Assembly: GCF_034355335.1 (NCBI RefSeq)
Contig: NZ_CP136422.1
Location: forward strand, 77,001-141,000
Direction: 5' to 3'
Source of the DNA: Blautia coccoides
GTDB lineage: Bacteria; Bacillota; Clostridia; Lachnospirales; Lachnospiraceae
DNA length: 64,000 bases
The notes beneath the pieces were generated by a model. That model was given only the letters and a program-made list of their open reading frames with translations, made no database searches and was not told where the DNA came from. Position 1 is the first letter of the stretch. Every line of letters begins with the position of its first letter. Made by a program: the position numbers and the translations under genes. Below, piece after piece: positions 36,045 to 45,295 of the stretch.

Positions 36045-37226
36045 ATGAACGGCAGGAATCGGAGAGGGATTGTAATTTCTGTTATTGTGTCAGCGGTGCT
36101 GGCGGTTGGGAATACAGGGGTGGTTTTGGCAGATACAGATTATGTGGCATCTGATTATATAGAGGAAGAGATAGGCTTGCAAACAGAACCTCAAAATGAG
36201 GATTTGTATGTGGATGGTCTACCGGAGGAACTTCCAGGCACGGATGAGGAACATGAAGAGGACAATGAATTGTTGGACAGTGCCGGGGAAGAGGAAAAGA
36301 CAGAGGAAAGCAACAGTGTGCATCATCACAATGCATCCTGTGGCTATAGAGAAGCACAACCGGAAATACCATGTGACCATGGGTGTACGGACATTGATAA
36401 AGAAGGCGTGATTATACATTGCCCGGAGTGTGCTTATCGTCCGGCAGTTGAGGAAACTCCCTGTAAGTATGAGCTGGAAAAATTAAAAGAAGAAGAATTA
36501 AAAAAGCAGCAGGAAAGTCAGGAACAGCCGGAGGGACCGGATTCTGCAACAGAGGAATCTGAAGAAGAGGAACCCCAAAAAGAAGAGTCCGGTATAACGG
36601 ATGAGCAATTAAAAAAGAAAGAAGATGAGAACCAGGAAAAAGAGAGCGGATTAGAATCAGAGGAACAGAATCAGGAAGGTGTCCCCTCCAAAGAGATCGA
36701 TGAGGGTCAGAAAGAAGATGATTCCATTCAGGAAGAACAGGCCCATGGGGTGACTCCACCTCAGGATGAAACGGAGGAGAGTAGTATTGATTCAACTGAT
36801 GATTCAAGTGTAATGACGGAGGAGGAAGAACCATTACCGTCAAATGAACCTGTCTATGTAGTTGAAATTCCTTCAGAAGTGAAATTAACAGAGGGCATGG
36901 ATAGTTTTACTATTCAGACAAAAAAACTGATTTCCGAGGAAGAAGGGGAATTGGCAGTGACTGTGGAAGGAACGGAGAGCAGGGATAGGAACTTCTTTGC
37001 ATTATATTGCGGGGAAAGCAGTTGGGAATATCGGCTGGATATAGCTGGTAATCTGATTACACCAATACAGAATGAAGTAATTCTGGATTGCTGGAGCGAA
37101 GTACGAGAGGTGAAAGTCCTGCCGGAAGAGAATGAAAATCTGTGTGCAGGGAAATATACTGGGGTGCTGATGTTTCATGTGGTGTATGAAAACAAAGCTG
37201 CGGATTTAGAAGTGGAAATTAATTAA
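36045..37226 (+). CDS. Secreted Glu-rich protein with Cys/His motif and C-terminal beta domain
   Basis: The protein has 393 residues. A signal peptide covers about 1-29 (VIVSAVLAVGNTGVVLA). An acidic stretch follows, then a Cys/His-rich module near residues 85-145 (HHHNASCGY, PCDHGCTDIDKEG, HCPECAYRPAVEETPC), of a kind seen in gut Firmicute surface proteins. A long Glu/Lys/Gln-rich, probably extended or coiled region covers about 145-265. The C-terminal beta domain starts VYVVEIPSEVKLTEG and ends CAGKYTGVLMFHVVYEN. That domain resembles the whole mature protein encoded next. No LPXTG anchor or C-terminal membrane segment is present. The only LPGTD lies near the N-terminus and is not a sorting signal. 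Confidence 0.82.
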   Translation: MNGRNRRGIVISVIVSAVLAVGNTGVVLADTDYVASDYIEEEIGLQTEPQNEDLYVDGLPEELPGTDEEHEEDNELLDSAGEEEKTEESNSVHHHNASCGYREAQPEIPCDHGCTDIDKEGVIIHCPECAYRPAVEETPCKYELEKLKEEELKKQQESQEQPEGPDSATEESEEEEPQKEESGITDEQLKKKEDENQEKESGLESEEQNQEGVPSKEIDEGQKEDDSIQEEQAHGVTPPQDETEESSIDSTDDSSVMTEEEEPLPSNEPVYVVEIPSEVKLTEGMDSFTIQTKKLISEEEGELAVTVEGTESRDRNFFALYCGESSWEYRLDIAGNLITPIQNEVILDCWSEVREVKVLPEENENLCAGKYTGVLMFHVVYENKAADLEVEIN

Positions 37227-37254
37227 AAATTAAAAAGTTCAGGAGGATTTTATT

Positions 37255-37737
37255 ATGAAGAAAAAAAGTTTAGTTGCTATGGGGTTGGCTGGAGTTATGA
37301 CTGTTGGGATGTGTGTGCCGGTGTTGGCGGAGGACAAAGAATATGCTAGTGGTACAAATACAGGAAGCGCTGACGTTGAGGTTACTAAGGAATTATCATA
37401 TACTGTTTTAATTCCTAGTAAAGTAGAGATAAGCAATAATGCAGGTAGTTGTAAGGTTAGTCTTAAGACGGATCCAGTATTGGATTATAAAGGCACTGTC
37501 ACTGTAGCACCGTCTAATTTAACTGGTGATGGTGGTAATACACTTGCACTGAAGGATACAAGTAATAATGAGAATACAATTAATGCTACATTTGACACAG
37601 CAGCAGGAACTGGGTTAAAACTAGGAGCATTAGAACAAGTATATACAATTACTACGCAGGATGCGACATTTGCTGGAACATATAGGGGAACAGTAGATTT
37701 TAGTATAACTTATAGTAATGGTAGTACTACGCCGTGA
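37255..37737 (+). CDS. Small secreted beta-sandwich protein, pilin-like candidate
   Basis: The protein has 160 residues. A signal peptide (MKKKSLVAMGLAGVMTVG...VLA) is followed by a short leader strand (DKEYASGTNTGSADVEVTKE) and an all-beta domain with YTVLIPSKVEIS and FAGTYRGTVDFSITY. The second and third genes share the pattern of IPS-x-V near the start and AG-x-Y-x-G-x-x-x-F-x-x-x-Y near the end. CAGGAGGA precedes the ATG. The gene is richer in A/T than its neighbours and ends the operon; no clear terminator was found before the IS remnant. Subunit or pilus function is a hypothesis. Confidence 0.82.
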   Translation: MKKKSLVAMGLAGVMTVGMCVPVLAEDKEYASGTNTGSADVEVTKELSYTVLIPSKVEISNNAGSCKVSLKTDPVLDYKGTVTVAPSNLTGDGGNTLALKDTSNNENTINATFDTAAGTGLKLGALEQVYTITTQDATFAGTYRGTVDFSITYSNGSTTP

Positions 37738-37857
37738 ATAAAATGAACTATTGTATAAAAAATTAGGAAGATAAAGTTTGTTGCAATTATTTTAATTTTT
37801 TGCAAATGCCCAAATTTAATGATACGTTCTATAAGGACGTAAAATTTCTATAAATTA

Positions 37858-38530
37858 TGAAAGTTTTTTGTAAATAGATATTGGTAAGAGGCCTTCTATG
37901 ATAAAATAAATAATCATAGAAGGCCCTTTATTTATGACAAGAGAAAAGAAACAGGTGTATAAGGTTTGATTAACAGGCAGGAAATGCACCATCATTCAAC
38001 AGCTTTTTCGGTAATATAACCCCAATTTGCGAAGAGAGGATAAAAAGGGAGTGAATCTGGGATATGATAAATCTCAGCGCTTTAACTACGATGGTCTCTG
38101 TAACGACTATAAATTATAGCGGCTTATATAGTAGCAATGTAACATGGAAATTCAGGACCATCAGGACCGCAAACCCACCTCGTAACCTTAGGTATAAAAA
38201 ACGCCAGAAGGATATTTATGAATCTGAAATCTCTGAGGGCTTTATTTCAGATGCTACCGATTAGATTATGCTAAAGATTGAGGATAGGCAAAACCGTACT
38301 CTTTATACAGTCTATTCCCTGCTTTATTATAGATACTATTCATTATTGGTGTCATGCGTAAGCTTACAGCCTATTCCACTTTTTGGTAAACTAGGATAGA
38401 TATAAAGAGATGCTGACCATAGAGGTAGGAGAAAATGAAAGTTTTAAATACTGGCTTTCCATCTTGAGTGGCTTAGAAAAAGCGGGGAGTATAGGAATAG
38501 TCAGTTACTCAGAAAACCAAATGGGAGTGT
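37858..38530 (+). pseudogene. Decayed IS256-family element with transposase pseudogene
   Basis: The left end at 37858-37925 (AAGTTTTTTGTAAATAG, then CCTTCTATGATAAAAT) parallels the left end of the intact copy at 38531. The reading frame begins at 37934 as MTREKKQVYKV and stops at once. Further pieces match the intact protein in order: a GYDKSQR stretch near 38065, KKRQKDI and EISEGFISDATD near 38200-38262, and VGENESFKYWLSIL near 38430. Stops, frameshifts and deletions have removed the rest. Confidence 0.8.
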
Positions 38531-40003
38531 GAAACTTTTTCTGTAAATATGTGATTGAAGGGTTCTTCTATGATAAAATCAAAATAATCATAGGAGGGCC
38601 TTTTATTATGGCAAGAGAGAAAAAACCTGTACATCGGGTACAAATGACAGAAGGAAAACGTAACATTATCCATCAGCTCCTGGAAGAATACGATATTCAG
38701 ACAGCTGAAGATATTCAGGATGCTCTGAAAGATCTTCTGGGTGGAACAATCAAAGAAATGTTGGAAGCAGAAATGGAGGATCATCTGGGATATGAAAAAT
38801 CTGAACGCTCTGATAACGAGGATTACCGAAATGGCTACAAACGCAAACGCGTAAACAGCAGTTATGGTACCATGGAGATTGAGGTCCCTCAGGATCGCAA
38901 ATCCACTTTTCAGCCTCAGGTCGTAAAAAAACGCCAGAAAGATATTTCAGATATTGATCAGAAGATCATTTCTATGTACGCCAAAGGGATGACCACCCGA
39001 CAGATTTCTGAAACGATCGAAGATATTTACGGCTTTGAAACTTCGGAAGGATTTATTTCTGATGTAACAGATAAGATCCTTCCTCAGATCGAAGACTGGC
39101 AGAACCGTCCCTTAGATGAAGTATATCCGATCCTTTTTATCGATGCGATCCACTATTCTGTCCGGGATAACGGGGTGATCCGCAAACTAGCGGCATATGT
39201 GATCCTGGGGATCAATACGGAAGGAAAAAAGGAAGTCCTTACCATTCAGGTTGGAGATAATGAAAGCTCTAAATATTGGCTTTCTGTTCTGAATGAATTA
39301 AAAAACCGGGGTGTAAAAGACATCCTGATCCTTTGTGCCGACGGTCTGGCCGGGATCAAAGAAGCCATTGCGGCTGCCTTCCCCAAAACAGAATATCAAC
39401 GCTGTATTGTCCATCAAGTAAGAAATACCCTGAAATATGTTCCGGATAAAGACAGGAAGGCTTTTGCAACGGATCTGAAGACAATCTATCAGGCGCCAGA
39501 CGAAAAGAAAGCTCTGGCAGCCCTTGAGAGGGTAACAGAGAAATGGACACCCAAATATCCGAATTCCATGAAACGCTGGAAGGATAACTGGGATTCTATT
39601 TCTCCGATCTTCAAGTTTTCAGTAGATGTCCGGAAGGTCATATACACGACCAATGCCATAGAATCCCTGAATTCCACGTATCGGAAATTAAACCAGCAGA
39701 GAAGTGTATTTCCGAGCGATACAGCGCTGCTGAAAGCCCTGTATCTAGCCACTTTTGAAGCAACAAAAAGGTGGACTACCACCATCCGGAACTGGGGCCA
39801 GGTCTACGGTGAACTGAGTATTATGTATGAGGGACGGCTTCCAGAATAAAAAACAGTTTGGTTAAAACAGGCGGAAAAGCCGCCTGCTATTGACATGCCA
39901 TCCTCTGGATGGTATATATAAAACAAAGGTGGAATACCTAATTTCTAAGCATTCCACCAAGTCTTATCATAGAAGAATCCTATTTACAGACTTTTCTTCA
40001 TAC
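38531..40003 (+). mobile_element. Intact IS256-family insertion sequence
   Basis: Imperfect terminal inverted repeats bracket one transposase gene. The left end carries TCTGTAAATA and GGTTCTTCTATGATAA (38531-38575). The reverse complement of 39962-39999 carries TCTGTAAATAGGATTCTTC and TATGATAAGA. The left repeat has about eight extra bases. The outermost bases do not match well, so the ends and any target duplication are uncertain by a few bases. The right end touches the stop codon of the AraC gene at 40006, and the left end abuts the decayed relative. Confidence 0.85.
38608..39849 (+). CDS. IS256-family (Mutator-type) transposase
   Basis: The protein has 413 residues, full length. MAREKKPVHRVQ begins it, with an N-terminal DNA-binding region to about residue 150. 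The DDE core includes LFIDAIHYSVRD (first Asp), CADGLAGIKEA (second Asp), then YQRCIVHQVRN and TTNAIESLNSTYRK (Glu). The chosen ATG at 38608 follows TAGGAGGG. A 7-bp stem hairpin with an AAAAG loop at 39868-39886 follows the stop and may terminate the transcript. Confidence 0.94.
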   Translation: MAREKKPVHRVQMTEGKRNIIHQLLEEYDIQTAEDIQDALKDLLGGTIKEMLEAEMEDHLGYEKSERSDNEDYRNGYKRKRVNSSYGTMEIEVPQDRKSTFQPQVVKKRQKDISDIDQKIISMYAKGMTTRQISETIEDIYGFETSEGFISDVTDKILPQIEDWQNRPLDEVYPILFIDAIHYSVRDNGVIRKLAAYVILGINTEGKKEVLTIQVGDNESSKYWLSVLNELKNRGVKDILILCADGLAGIKEAIAAAFPKTEYQRCIVHQVRNTLKYVPDKDRKAFATDLKTIYQAPDEKKALAALERVTEKWTPKYPNSMKRWKDNWDSISPIFKFSVDVRKVIYTTNAIESLNSTYRKLNQQRSVFPSDTALLKALYLATFEATKRWTTTIRNWGQVYGELSIMYEGRLPE

Positions 40004-40005
40004 CC

Positions 40006-40917
40006 TCAACCAAATAATACCTCCCTATTCTTTCCCATCACTTTTCGAAACTCCCGAGGTGCCCACCCTGTATATTTGTGAAATACCCGTGAATAATACC
40101 CGGTATCCGTGAACCCGGAGTTAAATGCTGCGTCCGTAATACTATATTCCTCATCCCGCAAATAAGGAATACTTTGTTCCACCCGGTATCTCAGCAAATA
40201 ATCAAATAAAGACTCATTCATATGCTTCTTAAAAAAACGGCAACACTCACTCTTACAGATATGCACAGAATCCGCAATATCCGTAAGAGTGATCTTCTTA
40301 TCATAATTCTCATGAATAAATCCCAAAATAGTTTTCAACCGGGCCAACTCCTTAGGATTCAGTGACTCTGTTTCCTGATGAAATGCCCCCTGATGCCGCA
40401 GTAAAACAAGCCAAATCTCCGACAACAGCATCTGCACCTCCATCTCATAAAAGTCCGGCCTCTCCAAATCCAGTTCTATAACCTTCCTCATCTTCTTCCG
40501 GATATCCCTATGCCACTCCTCGCTCCCATCGAACCAAAGCGCCGAGAACTCATGCCCATTCACTACCAGATCCACATACTTTGTCTGTATCAGACTCTTC
40601 TCAAACCCATACACAATCTTAGGATCAAAGGTTATACTCCAATAATGGCAGTCCTTCCCCTCAATCATATGTCCGCTGTGCAGCGTATTGGCATTGCCAA
40701 ACATCACATCTCCTTCTTTTAAGTGGAAATCGGCCCCATTCACCTGATAGATCATCTCTCCATCCGCCACCAGCGTCATCTCAATTTCCGAATGCCAATG
40801 CCAGGAAAATGTCCCGAACTCATAGTCCGTGATACACTCCTTACTCACCAATACCGGAAACGTATAATCCCCATGCGCCTTTATTTCCCGCTGATTCCTG
40901 TTTGTCTGTATCTGCAT
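40006..40917 (-). CDS. AraC-family transcriptional regulator, divergent from galK
   Basis: The protein has 303 residues. The cupin sensor includes FGTFSWHWHSEIEMTLVADGE and LKEGDVMFGNANTLHSG. The C-terminal helix-turn-helix pair is at about 200-300 (ITLTDIADSVHICKSECCRFFKK; ITDAAFNSGFTDTGYYSRVFHK). The start is ATG 40917 after GGGGAGGAA; an upstream in-frame ATG at 40962 lacks a site. It is divergent from galactokinase and the likely activator of that gene, whose promoter has a good -10 and no -35. The IS256 element lies directly behind its stop codon but does not disrupt it. Confidence 0.9.
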   Translation of the reverse strand: MQIQTNRNQREIKAHGDYTFPVLVSKECITDYEFGTFSWHWHSEIEMTLVADGEMIYQVNGADFHLKEGDVMFGNANTLHSGHMIEGKDCHYWSITFDPKIVYGFEKSLIQTKYVDLVVNGHEFSALWFDGSEEWHRDIRKKMRKVIELDLERPDFYEMEVQMLLSEIWLVLLRHQGAFHQETESLNPKELARLKTILGFIHENYDKKITLTDIADSVHICKSECCRFFKKHMNESLFDYLLRYRVEQSIPYLRDEEYSITDAAFNSGFTDTGYYSRVFHKYTGWAPREFRKVMGKNREVLFG

Positions 40918-41005
40918 CCCTATTCCTCCCCGCGAAAACATCAAAATCTCAATATAATCCATATATAATTCAAGATATTCCTAGAAATCCACCTCATATC
41001 TACAT

Positions 41006-41011
41006 TATAAT
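41006..41011 (+). promoter_or_regulatory. -10 element of galK promoter
   Basis: Perfect TATAAT. No acceptable -35 lies 16-18 bp upstream (AGAAAT at 17 bp), which fits activation by the divergent AraC protein. Confidence 0.5.
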
Positions 41012-41053
41012 ACAAGTAAAGTTTGAGTCAAGAAAAACGGGAGGTATTTTACA

Positions 41054-42310
41054 ATGTTTGAAAATGAAAAAGCAGTTGCAACTCTGAAAACAGTTTACGG
41101 TGAAGAGAAATTGCAGGTGGAGCAGGAGCGTTATGATCATCTGTATCAGGAATTTGTAAAAGCATTCGGCGAAGGTGAAGCGGACTTCTTTACCTCTCCG
41201 GGAAGAACAGAAATCCTGGGCAACCATACAGACCACAACCATGGTAAGGTGCTGACCGGAAGTATCGCTATGGATACCATCGCTGCAGCCAGAAAGAACG
41301 GAACTTCACTTGTTCACGTTATCAGCGAGAATTACAACCAGAGTATTACTGTTGATTTAGACAACATGGATACAACCTGCAAATGCCAGGGAACCCTTTC
41401 TCTCCTGATTGGTATGTTTGAGGGTTTTGTGAAAAAAGGATATAAAGTGGAAGGCTTTGACGCATACGTATCCACAGACGTGATTGGTGCAGCAGGCGTA
41501 AGTTCATCCGCATCTTTTGAAATGCTTATCTGTGCCATTGTAGATTATTTCAGCAATGACGGTAAAATAGATTATGTAGAGTATGCCAAGATCGGCCAGT
41601 ACGCAGAGCACGAATACTGGGAAAAACAGTCCGGTCTGCTGGATCAAATGGCTTGTGCAGTGGGTGGCGTGATCACCATTGATTTTAAAGAAGATATGCC
41701 GAAAGTAGAGAAATTGGATTTCGGATATGACCAGCTTGGATATGACCTGATCATTGTGAATACAGGAAAAGGCCATGCAGATTTAAGTGCAGAATACTCC
41801 TCCGTTCCCATTGAAATGAAAAAAGCAGCACAGGTTATGGGAAAAGAAGTGCTGGCAGATGTAGATGAAAAGGAATTCATGGAGAATCTGCACAAAGTGA
41901 GAAAAGAAGCAGGTGACAGAGCCGTTATGCGTGCCCTTCATTTCTTCGCAGAGCAGAACCGTGTGGATGCTGCAGTGAAAGCCATAAAAGAAAAAGATTA
42001 CGATACCTTCTTACAGTGCATTACCAAATCCGGAAACTCTTCCTGGAAATGGCTGCAGAACTGTTTTGCAACAAAAGACGAGACAGAACAGGCTGTTCCG
42101 GTTGCGCTGGCACTGACAGAAATGTTCATCGAAGAGGCGGGAAGAGGATACTGCAGAGTACACGGCGGCGGATTTGCCGGAGTGATCGCAGCAGTGCTTC
42201 CAAAAGATATGACAGCAGACTATGTAAAATACATGACACCATACATGGGCGAAGAGAATATCTATGTAATGCAGATTCGCCAGACCGGTGCCGTACATAT
42301 GGATTTTTAA
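41054..42310 (+). CDS. galK: Galactokinase
   Basis: This enzyme phosphorylates galactose with ATP to galactose 1-phosphate, the first step of the Leloir pathway. It has 418 residues of the GHMP kinase family. The galactokinase signature PGRTEILGNHTDHNHG is at 49-64, in the variant form common in Firmicutes. The phosphate-binding loop is GVSSSASFE near 150, and the late GHMP motif is RVHGGGFAGV near 375. GGGAGG precedes the ATG. galT and galE are not in the window. It should consume the galactose released by the four alpha-galactosidases. Confidence 0.95.
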   Translation: MFENEKAVATLKTVYGEEKLQVEQERYDHLYQEFVKAFGEGEADFFTSPGRTEILGNHTDHNHGKVLTGSIAMDTIAAARKNGTSLVHVISENYNQSITVDLDNMDTTCKCQGTLSLLIGMFEGFVKKGYKVEGFDAYVSTDVIGAAGVSSSASFEMLICAIVDYFSNDGKIDYVEYAKIGQYAEHEYWEKQSGLLDQMACAVGGVITIDFKEDMPKVEKLDFGYDQLGYDLIIVNTGKGHADLSAEYSSVPIEMKKAAQVMGKEVLADVDEKEFMENLHKVRKEAGDRAVMRALHFFAEQNRVDAAVKAIKEKDYDTFLQCITKSGNSSWKWLQNCFATKDETEQAVPVALALTEMFIEEAGRGYCRVHGGGFAGVIAAVLPKDMTADYVKYMTPYMGEENIYVMQIRQTGAVHMDF

Positions 42311-42517
42311 TAAGCTGCAGTTGTAAAGAAAAAATATTGTCGCAAATAAGAAACGTAAACAGTATTTGCCTAATTCTGCCAAAAGCAAACAAAAATATAA
42401 TTAGAACACTTATAAGTATGTGATATGCCATTTCTATGTACCCCAAATATATGCGGCTAATATGCAGCTAAAATGAATGGGCGCAGGATCTGTGCATTAA
42501 AAGAACTATGAAGTACA

Positions 42518-42560
42518 AAAACCAGGAGAGTGCAGACAAAATTGCACTCTCCTATTTTAT
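42518..42560. terminator. Bidirectional terminator between galK and AraC gene
   Basis: AGGAGAGTGCA at 42524-42534 pairs with TGCACTCTCCT at 42543-42553, with A and T runs outside. Confidence 0.85.
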
Positions 42561-43507
42561 TCCAGGGGTTCTGTGTCCCAGGTTCCATCTTCCCTTATAG
42601 TATACTGCCCGTGTCCTGTTGAAGTTTCCATTTTCTTTTCATGGAGCTGCCGATATGCTCTGGGGCTTGAACCATAGTATTTTTCAAAAGTGTTGCCAAA
42701 GTGCTGGCGGCTGTTGTATCCCGCGTGAAATGCAATATCAGTCACAGATAAGGAACTGTTTGTCAATAAAAAGGCAGCCTGTTCCAGACGTTTTCGGTTG
42801 ACATAATCTGTAATCGTACAGTGCAGATGTCTGTTAAAGAGTGACTGCAGATAGGATTTATTGATTCCGGCATAAGCGGCCAGCTCCGGAATCCGTATAT
42901 CTTCGGTAAGATGCGCTGAAATATAAGATGTGGCTTTTTTCAGATACACGGTCCCTGTAGCCCTGGTATTTTCCAGCAGACAATAAGAGAGTTCCAGCAT
43001 TGTGCGGAAAAACAGCAGGCGGATCAGATAATCGGCATCAGGCGCCGTGTATTTTCGTGACATATGCACATCTTTGGAATAAGGGATCTTCTGCTCCAAC
43101 TGTGAGATAAGATCTTTCAGGGAATATCCCAGATTCCCGGTATCATTGGAAACCCAGATAGCTTTTTTGGAACGGCAAAAACGGTCAAAGGATTCGCTTT
43201 CCCGTCTTGGTTCCAAAAGGTCCAGAGTGGTCTTTTCCTTCTGACAGCAGAATTCCAGGTTCAGCAGGGAACAGGGCGAACCCTTGGGAACCCATAACCG
43301 ATGCGGGACTTCGCTGTCCAGAAAAATAAACTGCCGTTCTTCCAGACGATGTTCTTCATGGTTTACATAAATATGACAATTTCCTTTCGTGACGTACATA
43401 ATTTCACAACTGGCGTGGGCATGAGTATGCATATCATACTCTGTCAGGGAAAGGGCATAAAAAGCGGTTATGGAGATGTAATGATGAATAGGATTAAAGA
43501 TGCTCAT
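42557..43507 (-). CDS. AraC-family transcriptional regulator, divergent from GH4 gene
   Basis: The protein has 316 residues. The cupin domain includes DMHTHAHASCEIMYVTKG and LEERQFIFLDSEVPHRL. The helix-turn-helix pair lies at about 185-285 (IRIPELAAYAGINKSYLQSLFNR; VTDIAFHAGYNSRQHFGNTFEK). The start is ATG 43507 after AAAGGAG; an in-frame ATG at 43579 has no site. It is divergent from the GH4 glycosidase gene, 215 bp away, and is probably its activator. Confidence 0.9.
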   Translation of the reverse strand: MSIFNPIHHYISITAFYALSLTEYDMHTHAHASCEIMYVTKGNCHIYVNHEEHRLEERQFIFLDSEVPHRLWVPKGSPCSLLNLEFCCQKEKTTLDLLEPRRESESFDRFCRSKKAIWVSNDTGNLGYSLKDLISQLEQKIPYSKDVHMSRKYTAPDADYLIRLLFFRTMLELSYCLLENTRATGTVYLKKATSYISAHLTEDIRIPELAAYAGINKSYLQSLFNRHLHCTITDYVNRKRLEQAAFLLTNSSLSVTDIAFHAGYNSRQHFGNTFEKYYGSSPRAYRQLHEKKMETSTGHGQYTIREDGTWDTEPLE

Positions 43508-43637
43508 GGGAATGCTCCTTTCTGATACCCTTATTCTGAAATGCATATCCTTAAATGTCAAGAAAAATATATGCGGCAATATCTTGCATTTTTAAATTCA
43601 AACAACAATACTTTCCACATCCCGTAAACTCACCGTT

Positions 43638-43643
43638 TATAAT
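43638..43643 (+). promoter_or_regulatory. -10 element of GH4 promoter
   Basis: Perfect TATAAT with CCACAT at the -35 position (17 bp), again pointing to activator dependence. Confidence 0.45.
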
Positions 43644-43722
43644 AAATATCATAAAAACCAAGAGATGCAATAGAAATTACATTTGCGGATTTCCTATTGC
43701 CATAAATATGGGAGGTTACATT

Positions 43723-45189
43723 ATGAGTTTTAAAATAGCATTTATCGGAGCGGGAAGCCTTGTATTCGCAAGGACATTATTTACAGATATCATGTCAGTG
43801 CCCGAACTTCGCGATGTGGAGATTGCATTCACAGATATCAATGGGGAGAACCTGGAAAGAACAAGAGCCTTATGCCAGAGAGACCTGGATGCCAACGGGA
43901 TTCCGGTGAAGATCGAGGCAACGACAGACAGAAGAGAGGCATTCAGAAATGCCCGCTATATCATTAACTGTGTGCGTGTTGGAGGGCTTGAGGGATTTGA
44001 GACAGATATTGAAATCCCGCTGAAATATGGCGTTGACCAGTGTGTAGGTGATACTCTGTGCACAGGCGGTATCATGTATGGTCAGAGGGTGATTGCTGCC
44101 ATGCTGGATTTCTGCAAGGATATCCGTGAGGTGGCTGAGGAGGGAGCTATTATGCTCAATTACTCCAATCCCAACGCAATGGCTACCTGGGCCTGCAACA
44201 AATACGGCGGTGTGAAGACCATCGGTCTTTGCCACGGAGAAATACACGGGGAGCTGCAGATCGCGGAAGTTCTGGGTATTCCCAGAGAAGAACTGGATAT
44301 TATCTGTGCAGGTATCAACCATCAGACATGGTATATTTCCGTAAAACATCACGGAGAGGATATGCTGCAGAAAATCCTGCCGGGATTTGAAGCACATGAG
44401 AAGTTCAGCGAAGAGGAAAAAGTGCGTATAGACATGCTGAAACGCTTTGGATACTACTCCACAGAATCCAACGGACATCTCTCCGAGTATGTTTCCTGGT
44501 ACCGCAAACGTCCGGATGAAATCAAGGATTGGATCAATCTGGATAACTGGATCAATGGAGAGACAGGAGGATATCTGCGTGTGACCAGGGAGGAAAGAAA
44601 CTGGTTTGATACAGATTATCCTAAGATTCTGGCGGAAGAACCTAAAAAGCTGGATGGTTCCGAGAGAGGAAAAGAACACTGCTCTTACATAATCGAGTCT
44701 CTTGAGACAGGAAAGAAATACAGAGGCCATTTCAATATGATGAATGAAGGCTGTATCACAAATCTTCCATATGAAAGTGTTGTGGAGGTTCCCTGTTATG
44801 TCGATGGAAACGGTATTAGTGTTCCAAAAGTAGGCGACCTTCCTCTGGGTTGTGCCGCTGTATGCTCACAGTCCATCTGGGTGCAGAAGCTTGCAGTGGA
44901 AGCGGCTGTACACGGCGATGCCAAACTGCTGAAACAGGCTGCCTTAATGGATCCCCTCACAGGGGCTGTCTGCAATCCGCCGGAAGTATGGCAGATGATT
45001 GATGAGATGCTGGTTGCTCAGGAACAGTGGCTGCCACAGTATACAGAAGCCATTGCACAGGCAAAAGAGAACCTGGCAAAGGGTGATTTGATTCCTACAA
45101 AAGAAGGATACAAAGGCGCAGTCAGACTTCAGGAAAAATCCGTTGAGGAAGTTGCGGCAGAGCATGAGAAGAGAAAGATCACAGTATAA
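43723..45189 (+). CDS. GH4 family glycosidase (alpha-galactosidase/alpha-galacturonidase-like)
   Basis: The protein has 488 residues. GH4 enzymes use NAD and a divalent metal and work by oxidation and elimination at the sugar ring. The NAD loop is FIGAGSLVFAR. The metal-binding cysteine lies in GLCHGEIHGE (near residue 172) and the histidine in GINHQTW (near 203). NYSNPNA and ERGKEHCSYIIESL are also typical. The CHGE motif differs from the CHSV of the MelA-like enzyme at 57074, so substrate may be another alpha-glycoside. ATG 43723 follows GGGAGG; an upstream frame from 43555 is rejected as it runs through the promoter. Confidence 0.88.
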   Translation: MSFKIAFIGAGSLVFARTLFTDIMSVPELRDVEIAFTDINGENLERTRALCQRDLDANGIPVKIEATTDRREAFRNARYIINCVRVGGLEGFETDIEIPLKYGVDQCVGDTLCTGGIMYGQRVIAAMLDFCKDIREVAEEGAIMLNYSNPNAMATWACNKYGGVKTIGLCHGEIHGELQIAEVLGIPREELDIICAGINHQTWYISVKHHGEDMLQKILPGFEAHEKFSEEEKVRIDMLKRFGYYSTESNGHLSEYVSWYRKRPDEIKDWINLDNWINGETGGYLRVTREERNWFDTDYPKILAEEPKKLDGSERGKEHCSYIIESLETGKKYRGHFNMMNEGCITNLPYESVVEVPCYVDGNGISVPKVGDLPLGCAAVCSQSIWVQKLAVEAAVHGDAKLLKQAALMDPLTGAVCNPPEVWQMIDEMLVAQEQWLPQYTEAIAQAKENLAKGDLIPTKEGYKGAVRLQEKSVEEVAAEHEKRKITV

Positions 45190-45227
45190 TTAAACTATTA
45201 CGGCTGATCGGCAGCTATTATTAATAT

Positions 45228-45272
45228 AAAAAGCATTGAACCACCGTTAGTTCGGTATGTTCAATGCTTTTT
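45228..45272. terminator. Bidirectional terminator after GH4 gene
   Basis: AAAAAGCATTGAAC at 45228-45241 pairs perfectly with GTTCAATGCTTTTT at 45259-45272. Confidence 0.85.
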
Positions 45273-45295
45273 ATGTTTAAGTCAGTTGAGTCACA

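Noticed and set aside
36227..36250. LPGTD resembling a sortase sorting signal in the Glu-rich secreted protein
   Set aside because: It is near the N-terminus, with no hydrophobic tail after it, and cannot act as a sorting signal.
38551..38607. N-terminal extension of the IS256 transposase
   Set aside because: It lies within the left inverted repeat; the ATG at 38608 has a good ribosome site and the family's usual start.
43870..44730. A 286-codon open frame on the minus strand
   Set aside because: It is a shadow of the GH4 gene with no start signal.
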